NCBI GenBank assembly: GCA_900291925.1
Contig: UWYS01000023.1
Location: 1 to 64,000, forward strand
DNA length: 64,000 nt
DNA from: Thecaphora thlaspeos
Taxonomy: Eukaryota; Basidiomycota; Ustilaginomycetes; Urocystidales; Glomosporiaceae
Reading direction: 5' to 3'
In this document: piece after piece, positions 10,275 through 22,927 of the stretch
Numbering within the stretch: position 1 is the first letter of the stretch
Layout: every line of letters starts with the position of its first letter
Made by a program: the position numbers and the translations under genes
Notes under the pieces: generated by a model
What the model saw: the letters and a program-made list of their open reading frames with translations, nothing else
What the model was told of the DNA's origin: nothing
The model's database searches: none

Positions 10275-13200
10275 TTAGCGGTCGGCGCGCTTGGCCTCGA
10301 TTTGCGGGATCAGGGCGGTTTCTGAGTCGTACTCGACTACCATCGACGTCGGAATCGGACTCTCTGCCGAGTTGCGGTCGAAGAAGAGCAGGGTGGGTAC
10401 ACCGCCGACCTCGTCTGTCATGCGTATCAGCTCTCCCGCCTTGCCAGGGGGGCACGGCGCAGCCCCTTGAGGCGGAAGATCTGCAACACGGAGGGGCCGG
10501 AGATGGGACAAGGGCAGAAATCCGTCGGCGCGAGCGTAAATAAATACGTCAAGATGCGTCAAGAGGTGGCGCGATGAATCCGAATCTTCCGTGGGCCCAC
10601 CCACCTGTTTGAGAATGGTTACCAGGCTCGGTGCGATGAAGCGGGCCCCGACTTCGTTTGAGGTGAAGACGGGACAGGCGCAGGGGATCCACGATGTCGA
10701 GACCGATCAGCGTACTCGCTCGCTATCTACGCGGCCGACGTAAACGACCGAGATAGGAAAACACTCACAGCAATAGTGGAGGCCGCGTCCGAGGAGCATG
10801 TAGGTGTCGCGCGGACGATGTGGATCAACACGGTTCGGCTCGGGGAACACGCCAGCGTCGATGCCGGCCTGCGAGGTGGCAATCAGAACCGTGTCGCCCT
10901 TTCTCAGGTAGACCTCTCGCTCCGAGTCTCTAAAGACAAAGTCGCGCGTGGCTCGGCGGGCTGGAGGCGTCAAGGGTCTCAAGAAGGATGTAAGATGACT
11001 GCAGGTCAGCGCTACCGGCCCTTTGACCCCGCTCGAGCTCCGCATGAGGAGGAAGCTTGGCACTCACGCAGACCGGGGACGACAGAGGCGAGGCGCATCG
11101 CCTCGAGGACGAAGCCGTGGAGCTCTTCGTCAGCGTCTGCCGTCGTCGAGTTGACCAGCTCGACAATGCGCTCTCGTGCAGCGTTTCGCTCGTCGTCGAG
11201 GTAGAAGTCGATCATCCTCGAGGCCTGCTGGGCCAGCTGTCAATCTCCGGACATGGTAGGGCGGGGGTAATCGATGGCAGAAGAGACGTGCGGTCGGTCA
11301 GCCATCACTCCATGCGACCTGGCAGTCACCCACTCGCCAGAGAGACGCAGGCCTCGACGGCCCTTGCCTCCTTCCTTCCAATTCATCACCGCAAGGATAT
11401 TCACGTTGCCGGCCAGGGCAGCGGCTACGTGAAGGCGGTTCCACGCCGCATTGTCAACCAAGAGGCCCGCCTTGAGTAGGGGGTGAAAGAGCCGCTCCGC
11501 GTCCACACTGGCATCGTAGGCGGTTCCCTTGGCGAGCCAGTCGATGAGCGGCTCCATCATGCCGGAGCGGGCGCGGATCTGCGACTTGAGGACGTCGGCC
11601 AGCTTGCCGCTCGCCTCCGTTGCGGCGGCCCGGAGCTTCCACTCGGCGTGCGGCACCACGTTGAAGCTGGTGTAGATGAAGGTGATGAGCAGGGCGCCAA
11701 ATAGCTCTGGGACGCTGAGCAGCCCGCGTGGGTGCTCGACCGTCTTTAGCGGAAAGGCGAAGCGCTCGGCGATCCACAGGATTGGTGCGACGTTGCAAAC
11801 GTCGCGGACGATGTCGATTTGGCGACGGCTCGAGCCGACGCGAAACGGGATGCTGGCCGAGACGACCAGCTCCGGAACCGTCCTGTCGAAAAAGGTGCGC
11901 ACGTCGGCCTCAAAGTCGAGGGTCAAGAAGGCCTTGCGCAGAATGCGGGCTCGCTCGTCGTGCGGCTCGGTCTGGTCCTCGCACAGCAAGAAGTGGGCCC
12001 GGTCGCCGTCCGGCGTCGCGCAGATGCGGTCGTGGTAGAAAACCTCGAGGCGCTCGCGGTCCTCGAACGCCTCAGCGCAGCCGGCGTATGAGTAGATGCC
12101 CTTGACGCCAAGAGCTTCGGCCGGTCGCTCGATCTTGTATTGGCCGAGCACCCTGTTGTCGGCCAGAACTTTGCGGAGCGTTTTGGGCGTATAGAAGGGC
12201 AGCAGCGCGTAGGTAGACGTGCCTGGCCAGGCGTCGAGGAGCGCGGTGAAGAGGACCTGCGCGAGGCTGCCGCCGAAGGCACCGGGAGAGTCGGGGTGAG
12301 CTTGCCCATGCCCCAGTCAGTCAGGGTGGAGCTGTTGAAGTCGAACGTAAAGAAAAGATCGTTGCGGATCAGTGAGACGGCATCGTCGAGAATGCCGCGG
12401 CCGATTGTCATGCCCGGGCAGAGGCCTTCCGAAAGGGAGAGATGTGTGCGCAGAGGGGCACGGCGATCGGTCAATACCGCTGTGCTCGACCTTTTCTTTG
12501 CTTTGCGATGCCGCCTCGCTTGAGCCGAACGTTTCCTTCCGGCGCCACAGTTGCTACTACTCACCGCTTCCCGGACCGGGCTTCTTGGTCTCCTCGGCCC
12601 TGCATGACATCGTTCGACCCAAGTCGTCGCATGGTGAGATAGAGGGTAAGCTGACTGTCGGCTTTCAGGTCGCTGGAGGTGATCTGCAAGCGGTACTTGT
12701 CCCGCATCTAGAGCTCTCACATGAGTCCAGGGTACAGCTCGAGGTTATCGACGTGGCCGTAGAGCCGCTCGGCCGCTCGTGCGACCTTTAAGTCCGGGTT
12801 CCACTCTTCGAACGACTTATACGTTGTCAGGCCGACTGTGGCAAGCGCAGCCAGAGCGGCAGGGCCACGACGGCCGCGGATAGAGCGTGTCCAACTTCAG
12901 CGCACCGCTCCGTTGCAGCACTTGATATAACGGGGCTCCACGGCTCGACTCGACTCACGGTAAGCGCGGAACTCGTTGAGTGTGCCGACGTTGAACACCT
13001 CGCGCGCCATCTTGATGCCGGCCACTTCGACTAGTCGGAGCGAGGCTGGCGAGCTGCGGGCACCAACAGCGTGCACAGGCTCCCCGATGCAGTCCTTGAT
13101 CAGCTCGGCCAGCTGTCCCGAGTCGAAGCGGCCCTGGGTGTCGCGCTCGAAGCCGTCGAACGCCCGCTCGTTGGGCGCGCGTCTGGACAAAGGTCTAGAA

Positions 13201-14806
13201 GTCGTCCGCCGTGAGGTCCTCAAGATCCATCTTTGGGGAACGCCGAGCGCAATTTCTCTTGCATCCACCAGTCGTCCGAACGCGCAATCCGGGGAGCAGG
13301 AGTAGGGGTGGGTACAAGCAGAGGCTCGAGCGAGTGGACGATTCATCAGCGACGCGAGCACAGAGAGGGAATGGCAGGGTGCCGGCGGTGCGAAGAGCCG
13401 CTCCGACGATGTCAAAAACGTACAGCTGTGCCAGCGGTACATCACATTGAACTCTGCCGAAGTGACGTTACCTGCCGCGCGCTCCAGCCTCTCGCCGCCG
13501 AGCTGCTTGATCTCGCCCCCGAGGTCGAAGTTCCACGTCGAGTTGGCGCGCACGGTCGCGAGGATGGCCGAGACGTAGTCGCGCAAAACGCAGCTGGCAA
13601 ACGTCGCGCAGTTGATGTTGCGCGCCTTCTGGAAGATGTCCTCGTCCTGCCACCGTTCCGTCGTCGAGCGTCGACAAAGTAGACCGAAGGGCGTCGTCAG
13701 TGCACCGAGCGAGAGCGAGAGAGGTCATATCAAGTCGGTCAAAGCGAAGAGGGCAGTGGAGCGTCTACCTGCCTCGAGGTGCTCGACGCTAGCCTCCGCC
13801 GTGCAGATGTAGAGGCCCTGCTCGTTGATGTCAAAGAGCCGCTTGGCGATGTGGTTGTGGTAGCGCGAGAACAAGAGGGCGATGGCGACGACGCCAGGCC
13901 CCATCAGCATCAGCCGCGGCGATGCGATCGTGTCCGGATAAATGTTGACGTTCTCGAAGGTGCGGACCCGGTCTTGCTCCGCCTGGTTGTTGCCATAGAC
14001 TGTAGACAGCTCGACGTAGCTCGAGGTGTCGTTGATATACGGCTTCTCATGATTGCTCTGGACTGAAGCGCGGGCAGCGGGCGCAATATGGGCGGCACGA
14101 TGGCGACGATGCGAGCGGGGCAAGATACGAGGGCAGCGAGGTCTGGAGCGTCAGAATGGTGCACCAGCCTCGAAAGAGGGAAGGGACCATGGTAGGCAGA
14201 GTGGGACCGGATCGGGCCCGGCGACACTCAGAGATTTCGTGGATGACCATCGTGGCAAGCGAGAAAAAGAGGCGGTTGAGGCCGCTAGGGTGCTCGACAA
14301 AGGCGCGTTCGGGGCGGCGGAGCAGCTGGTCGTAGACGAGCTCCGGGTCCGGCAGCGTCAGAGGCTTGATCTTGGCGGACGGAACGCTGCGGCTGTACGG
14401 AGTGCCGGCCTTGCCCATTTCGGGCCACCAGAGGTTGTTGCCGCTGCCGTCGCCGCTGCGGTAGACGGTGTCGGGCCCGCACACTGTTCCCGGCGGGTGC
14501 GGCAGGTCGCGCCACAGCCCGCCGATCAGGGTGCTGGCGATGTTGTTGCCGACGGCTGAGCCCGGCTTGAGCTCCTGGAGCATCGAGACGACCTTTTCCA
14601 GCAAGAGGTCGCGGTCGTTGATTGGCTGACCGCTGGTGAGCGTTGCGACGGCTTGCGACATCGTCGCGACGTTCCTTGGCGTGGTCAAGCAGCCGAGGTC
14701 CTGAAACAGGGGTCGGCTGGCCGGACATGCCGCCGGTGCCTGCCGCTTCAGAGTCAGTGAGCTGGTCCGGCGTGGTCGACGGCTTGCGGCGGATCGACTC
14801 CAGCAT
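10275..14806 (-). pseudogene. Degenerate linoleate diol synthase / Ppo oxygenase gene
   Basis: Minus-strand pieces in different frames together spell most of a Ppo-type fatty-acid dioxygenase (haem peroxidase plus P450 domain; in smuts the relative is Ssp1). In gene order: SIRRKPSTTPDQL near 14790; PLFQDLGCLTTPRNVATM near 14690; the peroxidase core down to MVIHE (~14235); YVELSTVYGNNQ and SRYHNHIAKRL (14062-13780, proximal His present); DEDIFQKARN to VMYRWHS (13650-13420); the VGTLNEFRAY region; LYPGL near 12725; LCPGMTIGRGILDDAV (12430); LDAWPGTSTYALLPFY (12200); the P450 region (12150-11350); EAMRLASVVPGL; LLGRGLHYC with the haem Cys (~10775); and a C-terminus ending near 10275. Several introns splice cleanly, but the frame breaks at about 13225 with a TAG in the next segment, at about 12290, and in a C-run at 10448-10453. 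None of these fits a normal intron. Neighbouring multi-kilobase genes are intact, so decay is more likely than poor sequence. The upstream limit is uncertain. Confidence 0.72.
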
Positions 14807-16126
14807 CTGCCAATAGTAGCGGTGCCGTCGCCGCGGCGACACGAAAGCGACGCGCGACGGTGGGATTTCGGATGAGCTGATGAGACGGGTACGTACGGAC
14901 ACTCCTTCGCCTCCCTCCCTCCCCCTCAGAGAAGCGAAGGCATGGTGACTCACCCTTCCGAGATTGCACGGCATCCTTCCGGTCGACGCGGACAAGCCGA
15001 GCGACTGGAGCCCAAAGCTGGTATTGACGATAACAGTCCAGGCAGGGAAGAATGGCAAAGGAGCGTAAGCCTCGACTCGAGATCATCCCTTCCGAGCTAT
15101 AGACAAGGTCGAAGCTAGGCCTAGCTCGCCTGCCAGTCGACGTCGAGGGACGGCGCCACTTACAGCTGCGAAAGGTCAGGTAGGCCGAACACGGTGAACG
15201 AGTATCAGAGGTGAGGCAGAAGAGGCAGAGGCAGCTGCCCGCTTTACCAGTGGCGAAGAGGCGAGGTAGATTGGGCAAAGCTGATTTGGTAGCTAGGCTC
15301 CGTCAGGGCGGGGTGAAGCTGCGACGCCGACGCTGTTGCTGCAAACAAAGGGGGACGAGAGGAGAGCGGCAGTGCGCAACGATGCAACGACACGAGAACG
15401 GTGGTGGTGTGGTGGTTGATGAAACAGGGAGAACGGGTGAGCAGCCTTGTTCTTAGAGCTTGCCCATACGGTGAAGCCTTGGCTGCCTCGGTTGACTAGC
15501 CTGTTGGTCAATCAGCAAGACCGGACCATCGTACGTGCGGCACATCGCTGGCGACATGAGCGAGCGAGCGGCCAGCTTGACCGAGGGGGCCAACGGCCAA
15601 CGGCTTGCTAGCTGAGCGCGGTGGATCGAGCAGGACGAGCGTGAGTCAGCCGAACCAAAAGAGGAGGATGAAGGGAAGAGCGCCCTCGTTGGCGGGTCAT
15701 CCCTTCTCCAATGTCCAACCCTCCTCCGCCCTACCTTCCAGCTTACCTGCCTGCAACCCGCGCGCCTGATGTGCCCCGGACAGCTCAGCTCCCTAGCCAG
15801 CTCTTCTGTCCTTCGGCGTAAAAAGACAGACATGACCCAGGATGGCGCTGGCGGTTGCGCCGAAGGTGGCGGTGGCCGAGGTCGTCAGCAGGCTCTCGAT
15901 ATCAGCTCTCGCAGGGAACAGTCCGCGAGCCCGACGATGGCTTATGTAGACAATTTTTTGCATTGAGCTCGGCGGATTCTTTGCGACACGACGGCGACGA
16001 CTCTTGCGAGAGGGGAGAGACCCGAGAAAGAGGGGAAAGACATACATGTTTTGATGAATGAAGAAGGAAGCGATGGGCCGACACGGTGGAGCGGCCGCAC
16101 TCCGCCTAGGAGCCTCGATGCCGTCG
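14807..16126. other. Intergenic region upstream of the Ppo relic
   Basis: About 1.3 kb between the Ppo pseudogene and the stop codon of palC. It may contain a first exon or promoter of the Ppo gene (a TTGGCAG splice-acceptor-like site lies immediately before 14806), but no further exon could be identified. Confidence 0.4.
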
Positions 16127-17908
16127 TCAGTAGTAGGCACCGGCACCGGCGTACTGGCCCGCCTCGTCCCTCGCCTTGCCGATCGAGAGGCCCCCGAACG
16201 CCAGCAGCCTGTCGGGATCGTCCGATGCGGCCCCGCCGTCGGCCGTCGCGCCCGTCGACGCTGCTGCTCCTCTTCTTGTTCGATCGGCCGTCGATGCCGC
16301 CGCGGTCCCATCCGCCGGGCCTGCAGACGGACCTTCGCCGTCGCCGGCCAGCATCGTCGCTCTGTGCATCCCTTCCGAGCGGAAGCCCGGTGAGCCCGGT
16401 CCAAACGCTGGCACGGGCAGGCGGTAGGCTTTGGGCTCGAGGGCGGCCCTCCCCGCCGGAATGCGCGAGCGCAGGTCGGAACCCTTAGGGATTGGTTGGA
16501 ACGAGACGGTGTCGTTGACTTTGCCATAGCTTGTGAGCCAGTGCTCGACCGTGCGGAGCTCCTCTTCGCGCAACGCCTTGATCTCGTCGCGCGCCTCCTT
16601 GGCCGCCGCTCCACGCTCGCGCAGCGCCGCCGCCAGCCTCGCGCCGCCGCCGCTGCTGCTGCTGCCCTCTAGCAACCCCTGCTTGGCCATGCGCAGAAGG
16701 GCGATGGCCTCGCCTATCCGACCCGCGCTCTCGCCCGCGTCGACGCCGAGCCACTTGTACGCGAGCGAGCGGTGGAGCTCGGCGCAGCTGGCCATGTAGC
16801 GCAGGAGCGGCGGCCCGACCTCAAGGTCGGCGTCGAGGGCCAGATCCATGCCGAGGCTTGCAGCGGCTGCGTTGCGGGACGGCGACGAGCCTGAAGCGTC
16901 GCGCGATGCGAACAACCGCAGCTTGCCAAAGGCTTTCTTGCCGCCGCTGCCGTCGCCGTCGTCGCCGCCATCGCGCCTCGGCGTTTCAGCGTGCACATGG
17001 ATGTTGGGATGGTGCGACGATGGGATCGCGGGCGAGGGGGCGTAAGAGCCAAAGTCGCTCGACTTGGAGCTGGCCGTCGTCTTTTTGCCGACCGTCTTGG
17101 CGAGGGAGCGGGCGCTGTCAAAGTGCGATGCGACGTTGAGGTGGAGCTTAGCCAGCAGCGAAGGCGAGGGGTGCGACTTTGGCAGCGGCGGGCCGGGCGT
17201 GAGGGTGTCTACTGCGAGTGAGAGCGAGGGCGAGAGAAGCTTGCGGATGGCCAGCGTCTGCGCCTCGGCCAGGGCAAGCTTGGAGAGGGCCAGGGTGAGC
17301 TCGCGCGTCACGTCGGGCGGGCGGCCGTCGATGCGTCCCACCTGGGCCTCCCACTGCGGGATGATGGTTTGAGAGAGGTGCTCAAATATGCCGCAGGCGC
17401 GGCAGAGGGTGTCGGCGGCGCAGCGGAGCTTGTCATCGTTGAGCTTGCGCTCGGCGTCCGAGAGGCGGCGGTCGCGCTCGTAATTGGCGAGCGAGGCGGT
17501 GGCGGATGCGGCAAAGTTGGAGAGGGCGACGCCAGAGAGGAGGAGGGTGGAGCACATCTCGTAGTGGATGCCGGGGAGTGCGATTCGGGGAGGGCTGCGG
17601 AGGAAGGAGGACGAGAGGGTGGTGCGCCAGGAGAATTGGGGCTCGTAGCGGAGGATGAGGTCGTCTGTCTGGATGCAATTGAAGATGGCGAATAGGTGGG
17701 GAAGGTAGTCGTCGACAGCCTTGACGATACGGAGCCAGTCTATGGAGGCGTCCTGGGACTGCTTATCGGCGGCGCGGCACTGTTTGAGGAGGGCGCGCAG
17801 GTTGGCGCGCAGCTCTGTCGCCTGCGAGACCTGGGCGACGAGGCGCGAGGTGATGAGGAAGTCGGAGAAGGAGATGGCGCCCGTGGTGGGCAAGGTGTGG
17901 ACGTACAT
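16127..17908 (-). CDS. palC: PalC-like pH-response regulator, BRO1 domain
   Basis: 593 aa from the ATG at 17908; the frame extends upstream to 18061 but adds only a Pro-run leader, and MYVHTLPTTGAISFSDFL is the usual PalC N-terminus. The BRO1-like domain fills roughly the first 450 residues, including IHYEMCSTLLLSGVALSNFA, a segment typical of Bro1 domains, then the CGIFEHL and ALAEAQ stretches. A Ser/Pro- and Gly/Asp-rich linker interrupts it near residues 300-360. PalC acts in the fungal ambient-pH (Pal/Rim) pathway, where it links the PalH-side plasma-membrane complex to ESCRT-III (Vps32) and helps activate PacC/Rim101. The C-terminus is low-complexity, Ala/Gly-rich. Single exon; no defect seen. 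Confidence 0.85.
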   Translation of the reverse strand: MYVHTLPTTGAISFSDFLITSRLVAQVSQATELRANLRALLKQCRAADKQSQDASIDWLRIVKAVDDYLPHLFAIFNCIQTDDLILRYEPQFSWRTTLSSSFLRSPPRIALPGIHYEMCSTLLLSGVALSNFAASATASLANYERDRRLSDAERKLNDDKLRCAADTLCRACGIFEHLSQTIIPQWEAQVGRIDGRPPDVTRELTLALSKLALAEAQTLAIRKLLSPSLSLAVDTLTPGPPLPKSHPSPSLLAKLHLNVASHFDSARSLAKTVGKKTTASSKSSDFGSYAPSPAIPSSHHPNIHVHAETPRRDGGDDGDGSGGKKAFGKLRLFASRDASGSSPSRNAAAASLGMDLALDADLEVGPPLLRYMASCAELHRSLAYKWLGVDAGESAGRIGEAIALLRMAKQGLLEGSSSSGGGARLAAALRERGAAAKEARDEIKALREEELRTVEHWLTSYGKVNDTVSFQPIPKGSDLRSRIPAGRAALEPKAYRLPVPAFGPGSPGFRSEGMHRATMLAGDGEGPSAGPADGTAAASTADRTRRGAAASTGATADGGAASDDPDRLLAFGGLSIGKARDEAGQYAGAGAYY

Positions 17909-18893
17909 GGTGGGCGCGCGCGGGGGAGGGCCGTGCCGAAGGGCGCACGGCTGGCGGAGAGGGGGTGGTGGTGGTGGTGGCGGCGGCGGTGCAAGCAGCG
18001 AGCAGGCGGCCGACGTTGCGTATAGAGGGCTACTTACGCTCAGCCGGTGGGAGCGCATCACGGGGACGCCATGTCTTTGGCTGCATCAAGGCGGCGCCTG
18101 CTTCACATATCTGCTCCCCACCACCCCACGTCGTCCGCTCATCTCTGGCAGCATCCCTGCCCCGAGCTGCGGCCACGACGAGCAAAGCAAAGGCAAGCCT
18201 GTCATTCTTCCTCACTCCTCGGTACTCCTGGAGAGGGTTGATGGAGCAGCTCCTCTCATCCCACGCTCACCCTCTGCCCTCTGCCCTCTGCCCTCCGCCC
18301 TTCCTGCTGCGCGTCTCTCCTTCCGTCGCGAACCGCGCCTAGCTATATACCTATAAACCCCCCTTTCCTTCAACGTTCCCCGCTCCGTACGTCGACACGG
18401 TAGGAAGATTAAATTCGCCAGCGTCGAAATCATCTAAACCCCCGCCTCGAACCGGACCTAACCCCCCCCAAAAAAAAAGCCAGATACCACCACTGGAATC
18501 ACGAACAAAGGCCAAGAAATTTGTCATTGTTAACAAAAGGAATTGGTCCAGGCGGGTCGGTGTACGAAGAAGGGAAAATCAGGGAGAGGTATAACAACGA
18601 CCCAGCCGTGCAAGGTGTACACACAAGGTTGCAGAAATAGCGACGACATATGAAAAGAACAGCGTAGAGTCCGACGCCGAAAAGAGAAGCGAAGCGAATG
18701 CGTGACACGAGAGAGAGAGAGAGAGGGAGGGAGGAGAGCGTTGGAAGAGAGACAGGGAGGGAAGGAAGAGGGAAGACAATCTACCGAGCTATGATTCTGG
18801 CTCTACCGAAACCGAGCGTCTACGACACGGAATGGGAGATCTGATCTAGCCTCGCAATGACGATCCCACGACGACCTTGTGGCGTCCACCCTA
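17909..18893. other. Intergenic region with GA-rich tract
   Basis: Lies between the palC start and the 3' end of the glucanase gene (both minus strand), so it holds the palC promoter and glucanase terminator. A GT-rich tract at 17966-17980 and a GA microsatellite at about 18709-18725 are present. No coding ORF was recognised. Confidence 0.5.
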
Positions 18894-20564
18894 CTAGCAC
18901 CTGATACCGTTCGGCCTCTGCGTAGGATCGGCAGGGATCCAACCGTACTGCACGCCCTTCTGGTAACTCCAGTCTTCGCTCTTGCCTGCCTCAGTCTTCC
19001 ACGTCCACATGATCCAGCCGCTGCCACCTTCGTTGGCGTCCACCTGAGCCTCCCACATCTTGCCCAGCAGGGTCTTGTAGCCCGTACTGAAGCCGGCTGC
19101 GCTGCCAGACTTGGGACCGCAGCTGTTGATCTTGCCCCTCGAGCCGGCAAACGTTCCGTCGTAACGTGCGCCGCTGCCGCGTCCGTTGACTGTCAGGCCG
19201 GGATGAAGGATTGAGGCAGAAAGGAAAGAAGGCAGAGACGAACGTCAGTAGATGAACCCACCACGGCGCGTGAGGTGGTTGGCTGGGGAGGGGAAGGTAT
19301 ACGAACGGCCGACGGCGCAGTCGGTGAAGGCGGGCGTCCACTCTCCCACGATGCTGTAGATGTTGGCGTTGGCGGCGGCCCACTTGGACTTGAGGCTGCA
19401 GTAGAACGAGATGCGGTCTGCCGACTTGAGGCGGATCGAGTTGTCGTCAAAGATGGTGTAGATGTGTGAGTCGAGCGCAACGCCCTCGTACTTGGGCCAG
19501 AGGAACTTGCCGTTCCAGAAGTTGCTGCCGTACGCGGGGCTCTTGAAGCCATCGCCGATGACGACGAGCAGCGGCGACTCGGTGCCGCTCGACGGGTTGC
19601 GGACGGCGTTGTAGCCCTTGTAGTACAGGTCGAGCAGGACGTCGTCGGCGAGGATCGGCTCGTTGACCAGCTCGATGGCCGAGACCGAGTTGGCGTACTT
19701 GTTCTTGCTGAACTCGACCGACATGGTGTTGAGGATGGCGAGCGTGCGGTGGAGGTACGACTTCTTGTTGGCAAACGTGTTGACGCCCTTCTGGCCGCCG
19801 TGGTCGTAGCCGTTGGCGGAGCCGGGGATGGCGTGCAGGTCGACGAGTACCTTGAGGTTGTACTTGCCCGCCCAGAGCGCGGCCTGCTTGAGGAGTGCCC
19901 ACTGGTTGAGCTTGGTGTAGGGCTCGCCGTCGGCCACCTCAAAGGCCCAGTAGCCGATGGGGATGCGCACGTGGTTGAGGCCGAGGGCGGCGATCTGGCG
20001 GAAGTCGTCCTCGCCGATGAAGGTGTCGAGGTGCCTCTGGAGGATGGAGGCGGCCTTGGACTTGGACTGGAGCGCGCCAAAGGACCACTCGTCGATGATC
20101 TTGGGGTTGCCGGTGGCGGCGTAGACCGAGGGGGCGATGAAGTTCTCGACCACCAGCCAGCCGCCGAGCGAGACGCCGCGCACCTTTTCGCCGCCGTAGC
20201 CGAAGCGCAGCGTGGGGGCGCGCGCGGCGAGGGTGTGGGTCTCGTTGGCGCGCTGCTGCAGCTCGACGTCGGCGGCGGCACGACGGGCAGCCTGGTGCTG
20301 CTTGGTCTGTCGCTTGTACTGGTAGCCCCTGGGCTTGTTGGGCGCCTCGACGGAACGCGGGAGGAAGTTGGAAGGGAGGATGTCCATGAGTTCGGGGAAG
20401 AAGGCGACGCCCATCTGCTTGGGGACGACGGACGAGGCGCCGCGCGAGCTGGCCATGATGGGGAGGTCGAGCATCTTGTCGGTGTACTGGAGCGTGCTCC
20501 TGGCCAGGATGGCCGAGGGCATGGTGAGCGCCAGGACGACGCTGCTAAACAGGGCGAGCTTCAT
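18894..20564 (-). CDS. Secreted GH5 exo-beta-1,3-glucanase
   Basis: Two exons, 20564-19307 and 19189-18894, giving 517 aa. The donor at 19306 splits a Leu codon and restores DCAVG-L-NGRGSGARYDGTF, matching the family; reading on unspliced gives a short stop. A signal peptide is visible (MKLALFSSVVLALTMPSAIL), then a ~110-residue prosegment with dibasic sites (YQYKR, ARR) that may be trimmed by a Kex2-type protease. The GH5 core begins near VRGVSLGGWLVVENFI and carries the acid/base Glu302 in ELVNEP and the nucleophile Glu408 in VGEW. The end GWIPADPTQRPNGIRC is typical of the Exg family. Such enzymes trim beta-1,3-glucan in the cell wall. The upstream in-frame start at 20801 is rejected because it would bury the signal peptide. 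Confidence 0.93.
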
Positions 20565-22927
20565 GGTGTGTCGTTGGGTAGCTGATGGAGCGGGGAAGTT
20601 GGCTAGGGGAAGGAATGTATGCAGTGAGCGGGCTATTTGACGGTCGACCAAGTGAGCACTACTCTGGTGCTGCTCTTCTGCGTGACTGTGGCGAGGGCGA
20701 TTAGGCGGACGAAGGAAGTGATTAAAGAGAGTGTGTGCGTGTGTGATGCCGATGCGCGATAGGGAAAGGGGAAGGCGAGGGGAGAGGGGGGGAGCAGCCA
20801 ACAGGGGAGCGGAACTAGGGAGAGGAAGCGGAGGAGGGGGAGGGAGGGTGACCCTTGACGGGGAAGGGGAAAGGGAAGGTGGTAGAGAGAAAGAGAGAAG
20901 AGGGAAAAGGTGTCAAGCTCGACGGACCCAAAGCTGACCAGGTATATACGACCCACCTAACCTTGCCTCGAAGGCCGACGGGGTGGCGGAGCAAAGGGGC
21001 CCTGCCTCGCCAAAGCGCTGCGCTGCGTTGCCAGACACTGCGTCTATGTCAAGCGACAAGGCGGCCGAGTCTGGATGGCACACCCCTCTGACTCTGAAGG
21101 CAGCTGAGCACGAGGAGGCCGCCCTATTTTCGTCAACTTTGGCCCCTAGCCGGCGCTTGCCGTCCGATTCGACGAGGAATTTCCCTGCCTCGTCTCGACG
21201 GCGGCAGGCAGGGGCCGAGATGGAGCTGAGCGCGGGCAAAGGGGCGGTGCGGGCGAAATGCAGGGATCCTCTCGCTTGGCATGTTCCCGTGTTCGTGTTC
21301 TCTTGCAGGCCTGTAGGCTGACCGCGATGCCGCCTCTCTGGAATGAAGCCGCGTCCCGCGCATGCACCCTCCCGCCTTGGCCCCTCACACGAGCCAAGGT
21401 ACGCGACACTGCCCTTAGACGACATCCCGAACTTGCCGATCTGGCATCAGAAGCGCACGCCCGGCGAGCACCATCCTACCGTATCCCGCGCGCACACAGC
21501 GAGGACCCTATTCAACAGCACAAAGGACACCTCCATCAATCTTTCGCTCCGACGGCGACAGGCCGAAAACCTACGGTAACTTACAGTGGACGAATGTCAA
21601 GGGTCTAGATCTCAAAGCGAAGCTCTGCCTCTGCATGTTAACTTTCCCCTCCTGCAGAGACGACGGGCGACACGCCGTTCTGTATCAAGATGCGCGTCGC
21701 AACCCCTCGCCGCCTGTCAAGACCGGAACGCGTCGTGGCGCTCAGAGGTCGATGCAAAAGACATACCGACCGGCCCGTTCGGCACACGTCTCCGCGTCCT
21801 TGACGTCGCCTAGCGCCTTGGTCTCTCCCCTTGTCTCCCACCGAATCACATTACGAGGCGACAACGTCAGAGAGAGAGAGAGAGAGGCGGAGAGCAGTTG
21901 GATGGAAATGCCATCAACTACCGCACTTCTCTGCCTGGCATGTGCCGAACCATCCCGTTCGCTCGACTGACCAACGACAAGAGAGAGGGAGCACATCCGC
22001 ACCTTCTTCGGATCCGACCCGACGCTTTCTCCAAGGGCCTCCTTCGGTCCAGCGCAATGCGGCCGTAGCAGCTGCTTCATCGTCGTCGAGTTCAAAGCAG
22101 CCCCTTGTTCTGCTTATGTTCCACCCAGGCCAATTGATCTTCGTATTGTACGCCTTGGTCACTGCGTTGGTGCCAACGGTAGCGGCGCGAGTGTACAAGT
22201 TAGAGGGTACCCGCCGCAGATGGTGGACGACAAACGGCGGGGCGGCGCTACGGCTAGGTGAAGCAGGAAGATACGTCAGGGAGGTGCTCTGACGTCCCAG
22301 CCGATCCTGTGCTCTATTCGTATGGGACACCTGGTCGAGACGGCCGTCCCGCCAAAATGGAAGGGCGGGGTAAAGGACCACAAAGATTATACCGTGATAT
22401 TATCATCTGTGTTATCCCATCGTAGCGTTACCGATGTGGCTTTCCCACAGCTTCGGACCTTCCGACCGAGAGCGTCGTCGATGAGATCGCTCTGGGACCG
22501 CTGCCTGCCTTCTCGCTGGCCTCTACGACGCCGACGGGTCCCTAATCACACAAGCCCAACACAATCACAAGCCGTATCCGAGGCGACATGAACGTCGCTG
22601 CCGGAGCTGTGATCATGAAATGGTACGGCAGAAAATGCACGCCTTTCCCCCCAAGGTGCGCCTGGAAATGGCGGAGTTTTTTTTGCTCCTCGGCGAAGAG
22701 GATGCGACAAGGTGATGGTTCCAAGCGGCGATGACTGGGTAAAGTGAGCGCATTTCGCTTGATTCCATGGCCTGGATGGTAGATGGTATGCTCAAGTGTC
22801 GCGGGAGGGAGTGGATGTGTGCTCCTTGGTAACGTCGACATGTTAGCCGCTTTGTGCCATTGCAACGTCCCCCTCCTCCACCGGCCGTGGACCGCTTCCG
22901 TTGCTATGTTCATCTCCGTCGACGCCA
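20565..22927. other. 2.4 kb gene-poor region
   Basis: No ORF here shows family resemblance or consistent codon bias on either strand. Visible features are a TATATA element on the minus strand near 20941-20948, roughly 380 bases before the glucanase start, purine-rich tracts at 20760-20910, and an AG microsatellite at 21869-21886. Small spliced genes cannot be excluded by eye. Confidence 0.45.

Noticed and set aside
14690..14806. A further frame change near the Ppo N-terminus (SIRRKPSTTPDQL vs PLFQDLG)
   Set aside because: A CTGAC branch-like site and a CTGTTTCAG acceptor allow an intron here, so it was not counted as evidence of gene decay.
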